Origin: an uncultured Lachnospiraceae bacterium
Lineage (GTDB): Bacteria; Bacillota; Clostridia; Lachnospirales; Lachnospiraceae
Direction of reading: 5' to 3'
Assembly: GCA_947175035.1 (NCBI GenBank)
Contig: CAMWLG010000004.1
Coordinates: 21,288-85,287 of the forward strand
DNA length: 64,000 nt
The notes below the pieces were generated by a model. The model ran no database searches, was not told where the DNA came from, and saw only the letters and a program-made list of their open reading frames with translations. A program made the translations under genes and the position numbers. Shown here piece after piece: positions 17,127 to 25,900 of the stretch (position 1 is its first letter; every line of letters begins with the position of its first letter).

Positions 17127-18287
17127 TCAACCAAGGGCGGCCGTTTCAAGAATCTGCTCCAATCTGTCCTGTAAAGAGTATTCTTTCAGTACTTTTTCCC
17201 GTCCGGTTTGGGCAATCTGCAGGCGAAGCTCCTCATGTTCCAAGTAAAACGCTGCCTTTTCCAGAGCGTCTTCCACGCTTTCATAGATTGCCAGTTCCTG
17301 TCCGTCTGCAAACTGTTCCGCCAATTCGGGCTGGTAATTGGACAGCAAAAAACCGCCGGCCCCCATGACATCCAGCGCCCTTAAGGGGATACCGCTCTGG
17401 ATACAGCGCAGGGACGGATTAAGATTGATTCCGGTGCAGGCAAAGACCTTCGGCATTTCCGTCACATAATCAATCGGCGGAAAGCATTTGACTTCCTGTA
17501 AGATCTCGCTGGATTGAAAAGAATACAGCCTGGTATCAAAACGCCTTCCGAACAGGGTCAGCAACACCAATCTGTCCTTTCTGGTGACTTCGCTGGCCAT
17601 GGCAAAGGTCAAAGCCTCTCTTAACAGGCGGAAGGTACTGTCCGGATGCATTTTGCCAATATATTGATTGATATCCTCTACCAATTGTTCCGTCACTAAT
17701 TCATCAAAGAGATAACAGCCATACAGATTCTGCTGTGCGGTCATCGCCGCATCCAGATATCCTCTGGTATGGTCATCCATCAAGGCGCGCAGATCCTGCA
17801 TGCGGGATTCGTACAAACTGCCCACTAGCGCAACATCGGAAGCATACTTCTTGCGGTCTTTCTCAGAAATCTGCAAACCGCGCAGTCTGGAAGCATTGAC
17901 ACCCAGCGGAAGGTAATAAACCGTGTCAAAGCCTTTCTGAATATAGTGTTCTGCTTGGATTCTGTCAAAAAAGAATACATAATTATTCGCATTGCCCAAT
18001 GTCTCCTCCGGGCGCACTACATTCAATGGATTATCATAACACCAGGCAATATACTTCATGTTCTTCGCTTTTGCTGCTTTGGACAGCATCGGCCAATAAT
18101 TTATGCTGAGCAGTGCGTCGAACCGGTTTGCATCCACGTTCTGTTGAAACCATCGCTCAAACGCTTCATCTTCATTCTTATTGCTAAATTTCCAATCGAA
18201 GGATTCCCATTGGATATTTTTTTCTTGGCAGATTTCCTTTAAATCATATTGAAGGTATGATGACCATTCATATAATAATAGTTTCAT
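17127..18287 (-). CDS. CgeB/DUF3880-type glycosyltransferase
   Basis: The 386-residue GT-B-like protein has an N-terminal half with 'DALLSINYWPMLSKAAKAKNM' and 'YIAWCYDNPLN', and a C-terminal half with 'TEMPKVFACTGINLNPSL', 'GIPLRALDVMGAGGFLLSNY', and a helix that marks the Glyco_trans_1_2/CgeB family. It is a paralogue of the gene at 21579-22751; the central 'VALVGSLYE' and the C-terminal blocks align throughout. It is the third gene of a three-gene minus-strand operon, 5 bases after the radical SAM gene. The ATG for MKLLLYEW (18287) is preferred; a TTG at 18302 would overlap the upstream gene. It probably glycosylates flagellin, based on its promoter. Confidence 0.75.
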   Translation of the reverse strand: MKLLLYEWSSYLQYDLKEICQEKNIQWESFDWKFSNKNEDEAFERWFQQNVDANRFDALLSINYWPMLSKAAKAKNMKYIAWCYDNPLNVVRPEETLGNANNYVFFFDRIQAEHYIQKGFDTVYYLPLGVNASRLRGLQISEKDRKKYASDVALVGSLYESRMQDLRALMDDHTRGYLDAAMTAQQNLYGCYLFDELVTEQLVEDINQYIGKMHPDSTFRLLREALTFAMASEVTRKDRLVLLTLFGRRFDTRLYSFQSSEILQEVKCFPPIDYVTEMPKVFACTGINLNPSLRCIQSGIPLRALDVMGAGGFLLSNYQPELAEQFADGQELAIYESVEDALEKAAFYLEHEELRLQIAQTGREKVLKEYSLQDRLEQILETAALG

Positions 18288-18292
18288 AAGCT

Positions 18293-19420
18293 TTACACCC
18301 AATCCTCCAGATTACTGTGCCTTCCCACAATTTCCCAAGGTTTTGCATCTCCGTCAATACAATATCGGCAGCGCTCCATGGGCAGCAGGAGTCCGGCCTT
18401 TATCATGGGAGCGCTCAGGTCTTCCGCATAGAGGTCAATTCCTTCGTCCACCGGCAGTTCCTGTTGAAATGCCTGATTAAAATATTTGGTGGTGAAGGGA
18501 GCGTAGCAGGGAGCCACTTTTCCCTGATGCAGACAGGTACAGGTTGCCTGAAAGCATTGATAGAAAAACTCTCCGTCCGCGCGGGGCGCGAGGGTCTGGG
18601 TTTGATTAAATTCTGTAATTTGAGCTGTGATCGTATAGGGAATCCCCAGCTCATAAAGATGCTTCTGTATTTCCCCTATTTTCGCTTCCATAGGCGGATA
18701 ATAGGAAATATGGAAAAAGGCTCTACATTCTTTCATAACTTTTACCAGTTCTTCCTTAAGGCTTGGAATCAAGAGCCCGTTGGTCACCACCGTGATAATG
18801 CTTGCGGGGTAGAGACTCCGCACATATTTTATGTATTCGTCCAACTGCGGGTTTAACAAAGGCTCGCCGCCCAAAATACGGATGACTCCGATATCCACAA
18901 TGTATTTTCTAAGCTGTGCCAGATCTTTGGAAAACTGCTCATAGTCGGTAAAAACGGGTTCCTGCACCAGAGGGGAATAATGGGTGCAGTATTTGCAGTT
19001 TAGATTACAATGATCCGCCACATGAAACTCCAGATAGGACAGATAAGGATCCAACATGATGGGGGTCAACAGTTCCGGAAGCACTTCCGGCGTTTGGGCA
19101 ATCTCTTCATACAGCCGCATTCCGTCATAGATATCATCCAGTTCCACACCCTCTCGAATCAGGGCAAACACCAAGTCGTTCTGCTGTATATAGTATTCCT
19201 TGGGAATTACAATGGCGGAGAGTCTTCCGTCCCGGTAGCGTTTTCCAAATTCTGCCACGGTAATCTCACCCTCCTGTGCTGCACCCCCCAGAGTCACAAA
19301 GGTATCCACCACAATGGCGTCCCCGCCCTGTTCTACCACCAGATTGGAATATTCGTTTTCTATCAGTCGTTTCATTAAATGACTCCACTTGGAAGTCCCA
19401 AATACACCTATTTTTAACAT
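18293..19420 (-). CDS. Radical SAM/SPASM-like protein with N-terminal Rossmann-like domain
   Basis: The 375-residue protein begins with a Rossmann-like segment ('IGVFGTSKWSHLMKRLIE', 'DAIVVDTFVTLGG') of about 120 residues. A radical SAM core follows, with the iron-sulfur triad in 'CNLNCKYCTHYSP' (CxxxCxxC) and 'RILGGEPLLNP'. The C-terminal third has 'CTCLHQGKVAPCYAP' and 'CRYCIDGD', consistent with a SPASM-like auxiliary cluster. It needs anaerobic conditions and would carry out radical chemistry on a sugar, nucleotide sugar or protein side chain. It lies between two glycosyltransferases in one operon with a flagellar promoter, so the flagellin glycan pathway is the likely target. Confidence 0.8.
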   Translation of the reverse strand: MLKIGVFGTSKWSHLMKRLIENEYSNLVVEQGGDAIVVDTFVTLGGAAQEGEITVAEFGKRYRDGRLSAIVIPKEYYIQQNDLVFALIREGVELDDIYDGMRLYEEIAQTPEVLPELLTPIMLDPYLSYLEFHVADHCNLNCKYCTHYSPLVQEPVFTDYEQFSKDLAQLRKYIVDIGVIRILGGEPLLNPQLDEYIKYVRSLYPASIITVVTNGLLIPSLKEELVKVMKECRAFFHISYYPPMEAKIGEIQKHLYELGIPYTITAQITEFNQTQTLAPRADGEFFYQCFQATCTCLHQGKVAPCYAPFTTKYFNQAFQQELPVDEGIDLYAEDLSAPMIKAGLLLPMERCRYCIDGDAKPWEIVGRHSNLEDWV

Positions 19421-19422
19421 AA

Positions 19423-20595
19423 TTATCCCCCTAATAAATCCTGATGCAGTTCCATGGCTCTCGCCTGCCAGGTGTGTTTTTCTTTGGCCAGTGCATATCC
19501 CCTGTCGGCAATCTCCTGCATAGCATCCGTGTCTTGCAGCAGCGCTTGTATTCTCTCAGGCAGACTGTCTATGGTGGAGGGGTCATAGGGTACCCATACG
19601 TCAGGGGGCAGTTCCTCTTTCAAATAGTTTGAAGTTTCGGAACACACCACGGCACCCCGCAGCATCCCGTTAAACACCCTTTCGTGGCTGCCGTCCCGAA
19701 ACCAAGGCATGGTATTCAGCACGATTTTGGTATTCTCCATTTTGCGCAGCACTTCTTCAGGGGAAATCCGTCCCCCATAATGAACGTTCGGCAGTTTGAT
19801 GAAACTGCATTCGCCCCATCCGTCCCCATACAGTTCCAGGGGGATTCCTGCCTGGGCGACGGCAGCCACCGCCTTTTCCCGAAAATAAGAACTGACTACC
19901 CGCTCGATATAGACACAAGAGCTGATGAATGCCTGAAGTTCTGCGTCTGACATTTGGACTTGGTGGTCTCTCAAAGTATTTTCCAAGACTTGTTCAATAA
20001 TTAAATGGGGATTTTGCAAAAGCTTTTGTATTGCGGTTTCACAGATTGCTTCCGCCGGAAAATCCCATTGTGTAAAGTCGGGTTTTTGCTTCTCTGCATA
20101 TTCTGCAAGCAGGGAGCCGGCATAAAGAACTTCTATCGTCCGTTCCCTGATGGGTTTTGGCATACCCTCCATGGGGGTTCCTCCATGGGGTAAAAATCCA
20201 GTCACCTCTATCTCCGGATAAAAGCGGTTCACATAGTCCATATGCCCGCGATCCACGCAGAGAACCACTCCCACAGAAGGTGTCTTCCGCAAAATATCAG
20301 GATACCAATAGGGATGATCTACCAAGATATTGATACAGGGGATCCGCAGTTGTTCGCACATATTGACCCCGGAAGGAAGCGTCATACCATAGAAGGTGCT
20401 GTTAAATGCAATCATTGCGGTTATGGAACCGTCCTGCAGAAAAGTATAAAGCCCCCCCAATCCTTTTATCATATCCCGTAAATCAACTTCGTATATTTCG
20501 TAACCGCCCAATTGCTCAAATCCTTTCCTAAGCTGTGCACTGAACAAGTTGAGCGTGTCTAATTTTCCTTTGAAAAGGACAATTCGTTTCATCAT
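19423..20595 (-). CDS. CgeB-like glycosyltransferase, first gene of flagellar-promoter operon
   Basis: The 390-residue GT-B protein has an N-terminal domain with 'RIVLFKGKLDTLNLFSAQL', 'INILVDHPYWYPDIL', and 'LCVDRGHMDYVNRF'. The C-terminal domain has 'LYGDGWGE', 'VHYGGRISPEEVLRKMENTKI', and 'HERVFNGMLRGAVVCSE', which is the acceptor/nucleotide region of Glyco_trans_1_2 (CgeB/DUF3880) proteins. GAGG lies 7 bases before the first ATG (20595). The radical SAM gene begins 2 bases after its stop, so translation is probably coupled. The sugar is not identifiable. Confidence 0.75.
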   Translation of the reverse strand: MMKRIVLFKGKLDTLNLFSAQLRKGFEQLGGYEIYEVDLRDMIKGLGGLYTFLQDGSITAMIAFNSTFYGMTLPSGVNMCEQLRIPCINILVDHPYWYPDILRKTPSVGVVLCVDRGHMDYVNRFYPEIEVTGFLPHGGTPMEGMPKPIRERTIEVLYAGSLLAEYAEKQKPDFTQWDFPAEAICETAIQKLLQNPHLIIEQVLENTLRDHQVQMSDAELQAFISSCVYIERVVSSYFREKAVAAVAQAGIPLELYGDGWGECSFIKLPNVHYGGRISPEEVLRKMENTKIVLNTMPWFRDGSHERVFNGMLRGAVVCSETSNYLKEELPPDVWVPYDPSTIDSLPERIQALLQDTDAMQEIADRGYALAKEKHTWQARAMELHQDLLGG

Positions 20596-20634
20596 GATAA
20601 TCCTCTATATGTTGCAAGTTTCCTATCTTTAAGT

Positions 20635-20661
20635 ATATCGGTTCCCGTGAATTTGTTCTTA
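20635..20661 (-). promoter_or_regulatory. Sigma-D (flagellar) type promoter for the CgeB/radical SAM operon
   Basis: Minus-strand TAAG (20661-20658) is followed after 16 bases by a perfect CCGATAT (20641-20635), 39 bases before ATG 20595. Spacing equals that of the flagellin promoter in this window. Confidence 0.7.
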
Positions 20662-20682
20662 ACTCAAGGGAGGGTGCTTTTG

Positions 20683-20711
20683 TTGCAATATTGTCATTTA
20701 TAGAGTACAAT
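20683..20711 (+). promoter_or_regulatory. Sigma-A type promoter for the GT2 gene at 20735
   Basis: TTGCAA (20683-20688) and TACAAT (20706-20711) are 17 bases apart, 23 bases before ATG 20735. It diverges from the sigma-D-like promoter on the other strand, so one spacer serves two differently controlled units. Confidence 0.6.
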
Positions 20712-20734
20712 GTAGAAAGACGGAGGATAAGAAA

Positions 20735-21556
20735 ATGCAGCAGGATTCCTTGATCAGTGTTGTGATTCCCACATATAACAGAGAGCAGTATATAGAGCGC
20801 GCAGTACAGAGTGTCTTACAGCAGACTTATTCCAATTTGGAGCTGATTATAGTGGATGACGGCTCCACTGACCGGACGGAAGACATTGTTGCGGCGATGG
20901 CAGATCCTAGGATTCGTTATGTCAGACAAGGGACGAATCGGGGGGCGTCGGCGGCGCGGAACAAAGGAGTGGAGTGTGCCAATGGTGAGTTGGTGGCTTT
21001 TCAGGACAGCGATGATTGCTGGTATCGGGATAAGCTCTCTATGCAGATGGAATATTGGGAAGCGCACCCGGAGTGCAGTCTGATCTATAGCGCGTATGTA
21101 TTGCACCGCCTTGACGGGGAGGCGGTACGGGTGCCTTATGCGGGGACATGGGGGAACCTGGAGGGCGATATCTTTTCCACTTTGCTTGTGAACAATACAG
21201 TGGGGACTCCCACGATGCTCTTTAAGAAATCATGTTTTATGGAACTGGGCGGTTTTAATGAGAACATGGAGTGTCTGGAGGATTGGGAGCTGGCGTTGCG
21301 TTTTGCCGAGAGATACCGTATTGGTTTTGTGGAGCAGCCATTGATGGAAGCATTTCTATTGAATGGCGGAGTGTCTTCCAGTGCGGGAGATTTTTATTTG
21401 AACAGGTGCAGAATGATTGTGAGATACAAAGAGGTTTTGATAGAGAGAGGGCTTTTTGACAAGGTGGTGGGAGATATTCTGCTGAAAGCAAAGGACTGGG
21501 GTGTGCTGGAACAGGTTCAGGCCATGCTGACAGCCATGTTGTCCGGAGCAATGTAA
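20735..21556 (+). CDS. Family 2 glycosyltransferase
   Basis: The 273-residue enzyme is a compact GT2 with 'ISVVIPTYNREQYIERAV', 'VDDGSTDRTED', the 'QDSDDCW' metal site, and the acceptor-side 'EDWELALRFAERY' ED motif near residue 180. It has no extra domain. GGAGG sits before ATG 20735. It lies alone between two minus-strand glycosyltransferase units, converging with the second, and probably contributes a sugar to the same flagellin glycan. A 17-base palindrome (21566-21582) separates the convergent ends. Confidence 0.87.
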   Translation: MQQDSLISVVIPTYNREQYIERAVQSVLQQTYSNLELIIVDDGSTDRTEDIVAAMADPRIRYVRQGTNRGASAARNKGVECANGELVAFQDSDDCWYRDKLSMQMEYWEAHPECSLIYSAYVLHRLDGEAVRVPYAGTWGNLEGDIFSTLLVNNTVGTPTMLFKKSCFMELGGFNENMECLEDWELALRFAERYRIGFVEQPLMEAFLLNGGVSSSAGDFYLNRCRMIVRYKEVLIERGLFDKVVGDILLKAKDWGVLEQVQAMLTAMLSGAM

Positions 21557-21578
21557 GAGCCTCCCATGAGATAATATC

Positions 21579-22751
21579 TCATAAGATAGCCCCGATCATC
21601 TCCTTTAGCCGATGAGTGTAAGTATGGTTTTCGCATACTTTGTGATAGCCATTCAGGGCAATCTGACGGCGCTCGTCTTCATGTTTCAGGTAATAGGCGC
21701 ATTTATCTACAAGCTCCTCCATACTGGAGTATGCTTCCAGATCCACACCGATGTCAAAGTATTCGGGAAGTTCCTCCTGATAATTGGTCATGAGGAAACC
21801 GCCGCAGCCCAAGATGTCAAAGATACGCAGGGGCAGACCTGTCTGGATGGGTTTGACGGTCATGTTCAGGTTAATCTTGCACAGATGGAAGATTTTTGGC
21901 ATTTCCGTGAGGGTTGCAACACCACCATGCACATTGACATTGTGCAGAGCAGAAGTGTCGCTTCGGGTAAACAGATCCACGGGAAAGAACTGTGCCAAGG
22001 TGTTGAGAGTGCGGATGCGCTCGGTTTCGGCAATCTGCATTCCAACATAGCTGTGGGCAGCCACGTAGCGGTCGGAATCTGTCACGGAGTCCTTGAGCGT
22101 GTAGAAGCTTGGGAAGACGGCTTTGAGTTCCCTGATGAGTTCATCTGTCATGGCTGCCTCTGTGATGTTGCAGCCGAATAGTTTCAGGGCAGCTTCCGTC
22201 AGACCGTTGATATATCCTTTTGCATAATCGGACAAATGTGTCAAATCGTGCAGGGGATTTTTCTCGTTATAAAGGGAGCCTATGAAGGCGATCTCCTTGC
22301 TATAGTTCGCCCTGTCGCGGCTTGTGATAGAGGAGATGACATGATCAAAGCGGTCGGTGCAGGACGCAAGAGGAAGGTGATAAATATTTGCCGGGTTGTA
22401 GGGAGAGAAGGTATCGTGCTGTGCCCGGTCAAACAGAAACACGCGGTTGGTTTCATGGCGGATGGAAGACGAGAAGAGCTCCGGCACGGGGGAGTCCACC
22501 GTCCAGCACAGATACAATGTTTTGTATATATGGCAAATTTCTGCAATCACGGGATAGAAGTTGATGCTGAACACGAAGAGGGGATGTTCCGTTTTCAGGA
22601 TGTTCTCCACCAGCTGCACCCGTTCCGCGGAGGACAGGCGCTTATTGCTCATCTCGGTGTTTTCCTCTATCACGGTGAGACCCAACTGACGAAATGCGTT
22701 GATGATATCCGGTTCACAGATACTGCCATAGCGATATATTAATATTTTCAT
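21579..22751 (-). CDS. CgeB/DUF3880-type glycosyltransferase, divergent from flagellin
   Basis: The 390-residue protein is a paralogue of the gene at 17127-18287. Shared blocks include 'IAFIGSLYNEKN', 'LTEMPKIFHLCKINLN' and 'GLPLRIFDILGCGGFLMTNY', in the same order. It has the DUF3880-like N-terminus with 'LFVFSINFYPVIAEICHIY' and 'LCWTVDSPVPELF'. A GGGGG ribosome site lies 8 bases before ATG 22751, so the upstream TTG-like extension is rejected. It is transcribed away from the flagellin gene across a 220-base shared spacer. I see no clear sigma-D motif facing it. Confidence 0.75.
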   Translation of the reverse strand: MKILIYRYGSICEPDIINAFRQLGLTVIEENTEMSNKRLSSAERVQLVENILKTEHPLFVFSINFYPVIAEICHIYKTLYLCWTVDSPVPELFSSSIRHETNRVFLFDRAQHDTFSPYNPANIYHLPLASCTDRFDHVISSITSRDRANYSKEIAFIGSLYNEKNPLHDLTHLSDYAKGYINGLTEAALKLFGCNITEAAMTDELIRELKAVFPSFYTLKDSVTDSDRYVAAHSYVGMQIAETERIRTLNTLAQFFPVDLFTRSDTSALHNVNVHGGVATLTEMPKIFHLCKINLNMTVKPIQTGLPLRIFDILGCGGFLMTNYQEELPEYFDIGVDLEAYSSMEELVDKCAYYLKHEDERRQIALNGYHKVCENHTYTHRLKEMIGAIL

Positions 22752-22851
22752 GTCAATCCCCCGTATCTCCATATTGGTTCTATCTGAGGTCATAATAGCA
22801 TTTTTGGTTGAGAAAGTCTAATAAATTTATAGGAATTTGTTAAATTTTACC

Positions 22852-22879
22852 CTAAAGAGATAAAAAATTATTACGATAT
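22852..22879 (+). promoter_or_regulatory. Sigma-D (flagellar) promoter for the giant flagellin gene
   Basis: CTAAA (22852-22856) and CGATAT (22874-22879) are in the arrangement TAAA-16 bases-ACGATAT, which matches the Bacillus subtilis hag-type sigma-D consensus except for one base. It lies 93 bases ahead of ATG 22972. No terminator is seen after the flagellin gene, so the next two genes probably also use it. Confidence 0.75.
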
Positions 22880-22971
22880 ACAAAATGGCTGATTATACCA
22901 ATTTTTTAATTGCATATAAATGTGATTACAAAATAATGAGATTACAACGAATTGTCACGGAGGACTCGAAA

Positions 22972-25900
22972 ATGATTTCAGTACAAAACAACATGGAAGC
23001 ATGGTATGCAAACAGACAATTTCAGATAAACAATAAAAATAAAGCAAAGATGGCAGAGAAACTTTCTTCCGGTTATCGTATTAATCGTGCGGCAGATGAC
23101 GCAGCGGGATTGGCGATATCGGAGAAAATGCGTAAACGTATCCGGGGACTTGCCCAGGGAACCAGAAACGGACAGGATGGCATTTCCTGGGTGCAGACGG
23201 GGGATGGCGCACTCAACGAGGCGGACGAGATCATGCACCGGATGACAGAGTTGGCTGTCAAATCCCGCAATGACACCAACAGCCAGGATGACCGTGCGGC
23301 GATGGATGCGGAGTTTGAGAAGCTGAAAGTGGAGCTTGACAGGATCAGCGACACCACGACTTTTAATGAACTGAATATCTTCTCTGACCACGAGCCGACT
23401 TATTACGAATGCGAGGGCGGCGCTATCTGGGAATCCGGCCAGAGGCATGTGGTGACGGCGGGGAAGAATGAGATTACATTTACATATCGTGTGAAGGAGG
23501 ACGAAGCGCCCAAGCAGGTGACGTTTTCCATTCCCCCTGGGGAATACACGACCATAGAGATTTTGGATGAGTTTGAGGAGGTGCTGTCCAAGGATAACGG
23601 CGACGGCACCCGGTTTGTGATGGATTATAATGAGGGCGGATTCATCAATGTCAGCTTGGAGAATGGAGAGAGCATCGACTCCATCACGGGCAATATGTCC
23701 TATTTGATCTATGACATGTATCAGGGGGGAAGCTTTGGCGCCCTGATCGGTACGACGGTGTTTCCTAGCGAGGATGCAAGATTGGATATCGCCACCGGTA
23801 TGAATGATGAAATGCAATTTACGGTGGAGTACTTTAAGGGCGGACGCGTCGAGCAGCCAACAATAAAGATTCCCGGACGCGACCAGGGCTATACCAGGCA
23901 GGAATTGCTGGATATCATTAATCAACAGCTTCAGACTCAGCTAGGTGACGATAGTGTACGTGCGGTTGCCTTTGGAACAGGTGTCAAATTGGAATGTCAG
24001 ACGGGTATCGTGACGGGATTCAAAGGCAATATGTTCAAGATTGACGGCGGAGATTACACTTCCGTATTTTACGACAATGTTCATTACGGCAGCGTGAAGC
24101 AGACGGCGGCCTGGTTTGAGGGCGGTGCGGTGCTGACCACGGATTCCCGCGACATGGAGCATGCCAAGCTGATCATAGACGATTCTAATGACACGTTGAC
24201 TTTGCGGCCGAACGGCATGGAAAACAGTGTGACCCTGAAGCTTGACCACAAGGAATATACAATGTCGGAGATGAGGGATCACTTGAATACCTTGCTGAAG
24301 CAGAAAGGCATTGGTGAGACGGATGCCAATGGTCTGGTAGTAAGCTTACGCAAATCTGAATCGGTATATTTGGATCGCTCCGTTACCTTTGAAGGACTGC
24401 GTATTGATTCCAACTTGAAGGGACCGGACAGCGCAGTCAATATAGATGAGAACAGCAGCGCTTACAATACTTTGTTTGTGACGAGAGAGTATAACTACTA
24501 TGGCGATAAGGCTATCCGGATCAATGAAACCAGACCGGATGTAGACGCGCAGTATACAGGGGGCAGGAATTTGGCGTCGGTGTCTTCCACTGCACAGTTG
24601 ACTTTGAAATCAGATAACAATAAGTTCTCTATCACCATAGAGGAGACGGATGCCGCTTCTCCCACAACGGTGGAGATTACGTTAGCTGCCAAAGCATACA
24701 ACAGTGCGGATGAGATCATTGCAGAGATCGATAATCAACTGAAGAGTAATGCCAAGACGAAGGATAGCATAGAGGTTTCCTTGGATGATGGCAGGATTGT
24801 GTTTAAGGAGAAAACTGGGAAAGGTCTTAAGTCCATTAAGGTGTCACCCTCCAGCAGCAGTTATGACACTCTCTTTCGCGGGATGACAATGAGTTTTCTT
24901 CCGACCACTAAGAGCGGTACAGGCTCCATCACGTTCAGTACGGATAAGGTAACGTCTAACACTATGACGATTTCCATAGGCGGAAATCCCGTGACAGTGA
25001 CGTTTCCCAGCAGTAATCCAACGAAGGAAGAGATCCAGCAGGCGATAGAGGCTCAGTTGAAGGCGTCAACTTCTTACCAGAATATTACGTTTCCAAAACA
25101 GTCGGATACGGGAACCATCAGCGACCGTAATTTCTCCGGCACGAGGAGAGGATCCGAGGTTGTCAGTGACTGGAAAGGAGAGGAGTGGGGCAATTCTGAC
25201 AAGGTGGAGGGTATTGTGGGATTCTCCTACAGCAATCCTGCAGTTTTGGACATTGAACCAAAGTTGAAGGACGGTCCGATGGAGATTAACTCCAGCAACA
25301 ACACGCTGAGGCTGAACTTGAACGGTACCGCAAAGGAAGTGGTGCTCGATGCGGGAACTTATAACCAAGAGCAGCTTAAGGATGCGCTGCAAAATAAAAT
25401 TGATGAGGCATTCGGTAAGAGCTGGGGAGGGGCTATCGTGTCATTGAAAGACAATCAGCTTACCCTGACTTCCAGATTGCCGGACGGATACGATGGTAAA
25501 AAGGCGAGCATTCAATGTTCCACCAACGACAGCAGCTTGTTGAAATATTTAGCCACGGAGAAGAAACCGGCAGAGTACTCCAGCGCCCGTATGCTTGCTT
25601 CCGATATTAAAATCGATGGCAGCAATAACGAGTTTAAGTGCACCTATGAGTACAAGGATGCTGATGGCAAGACTCAGAGAAAGGATGTCTCCGTTACCCT
25701 TGATGCGGGAACCTATACCGCTTCCTCGTTCATTACGCATCTCAACACAAAGCTTAGCGGAACCGGGGTCTCGGCTTCCCTTGACAATGGAAAGCTAAAG
25801 CTGACAACGGATAGGACGGGAAGCGATGTAAGCGTAAGCTATGACTCGCGAAACGGGGGCAGTTCAGGGAGTGTCATCTTCGGAGAATTGACGGGAGCCT

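Noticed and set aside
21566..21582. ATGAGAT-AAT-ATCTCAT palindrome at the convergent gene ends.
   Set aside because: The stem is short and AT-rich with no T-run, so it is not called a terminator.
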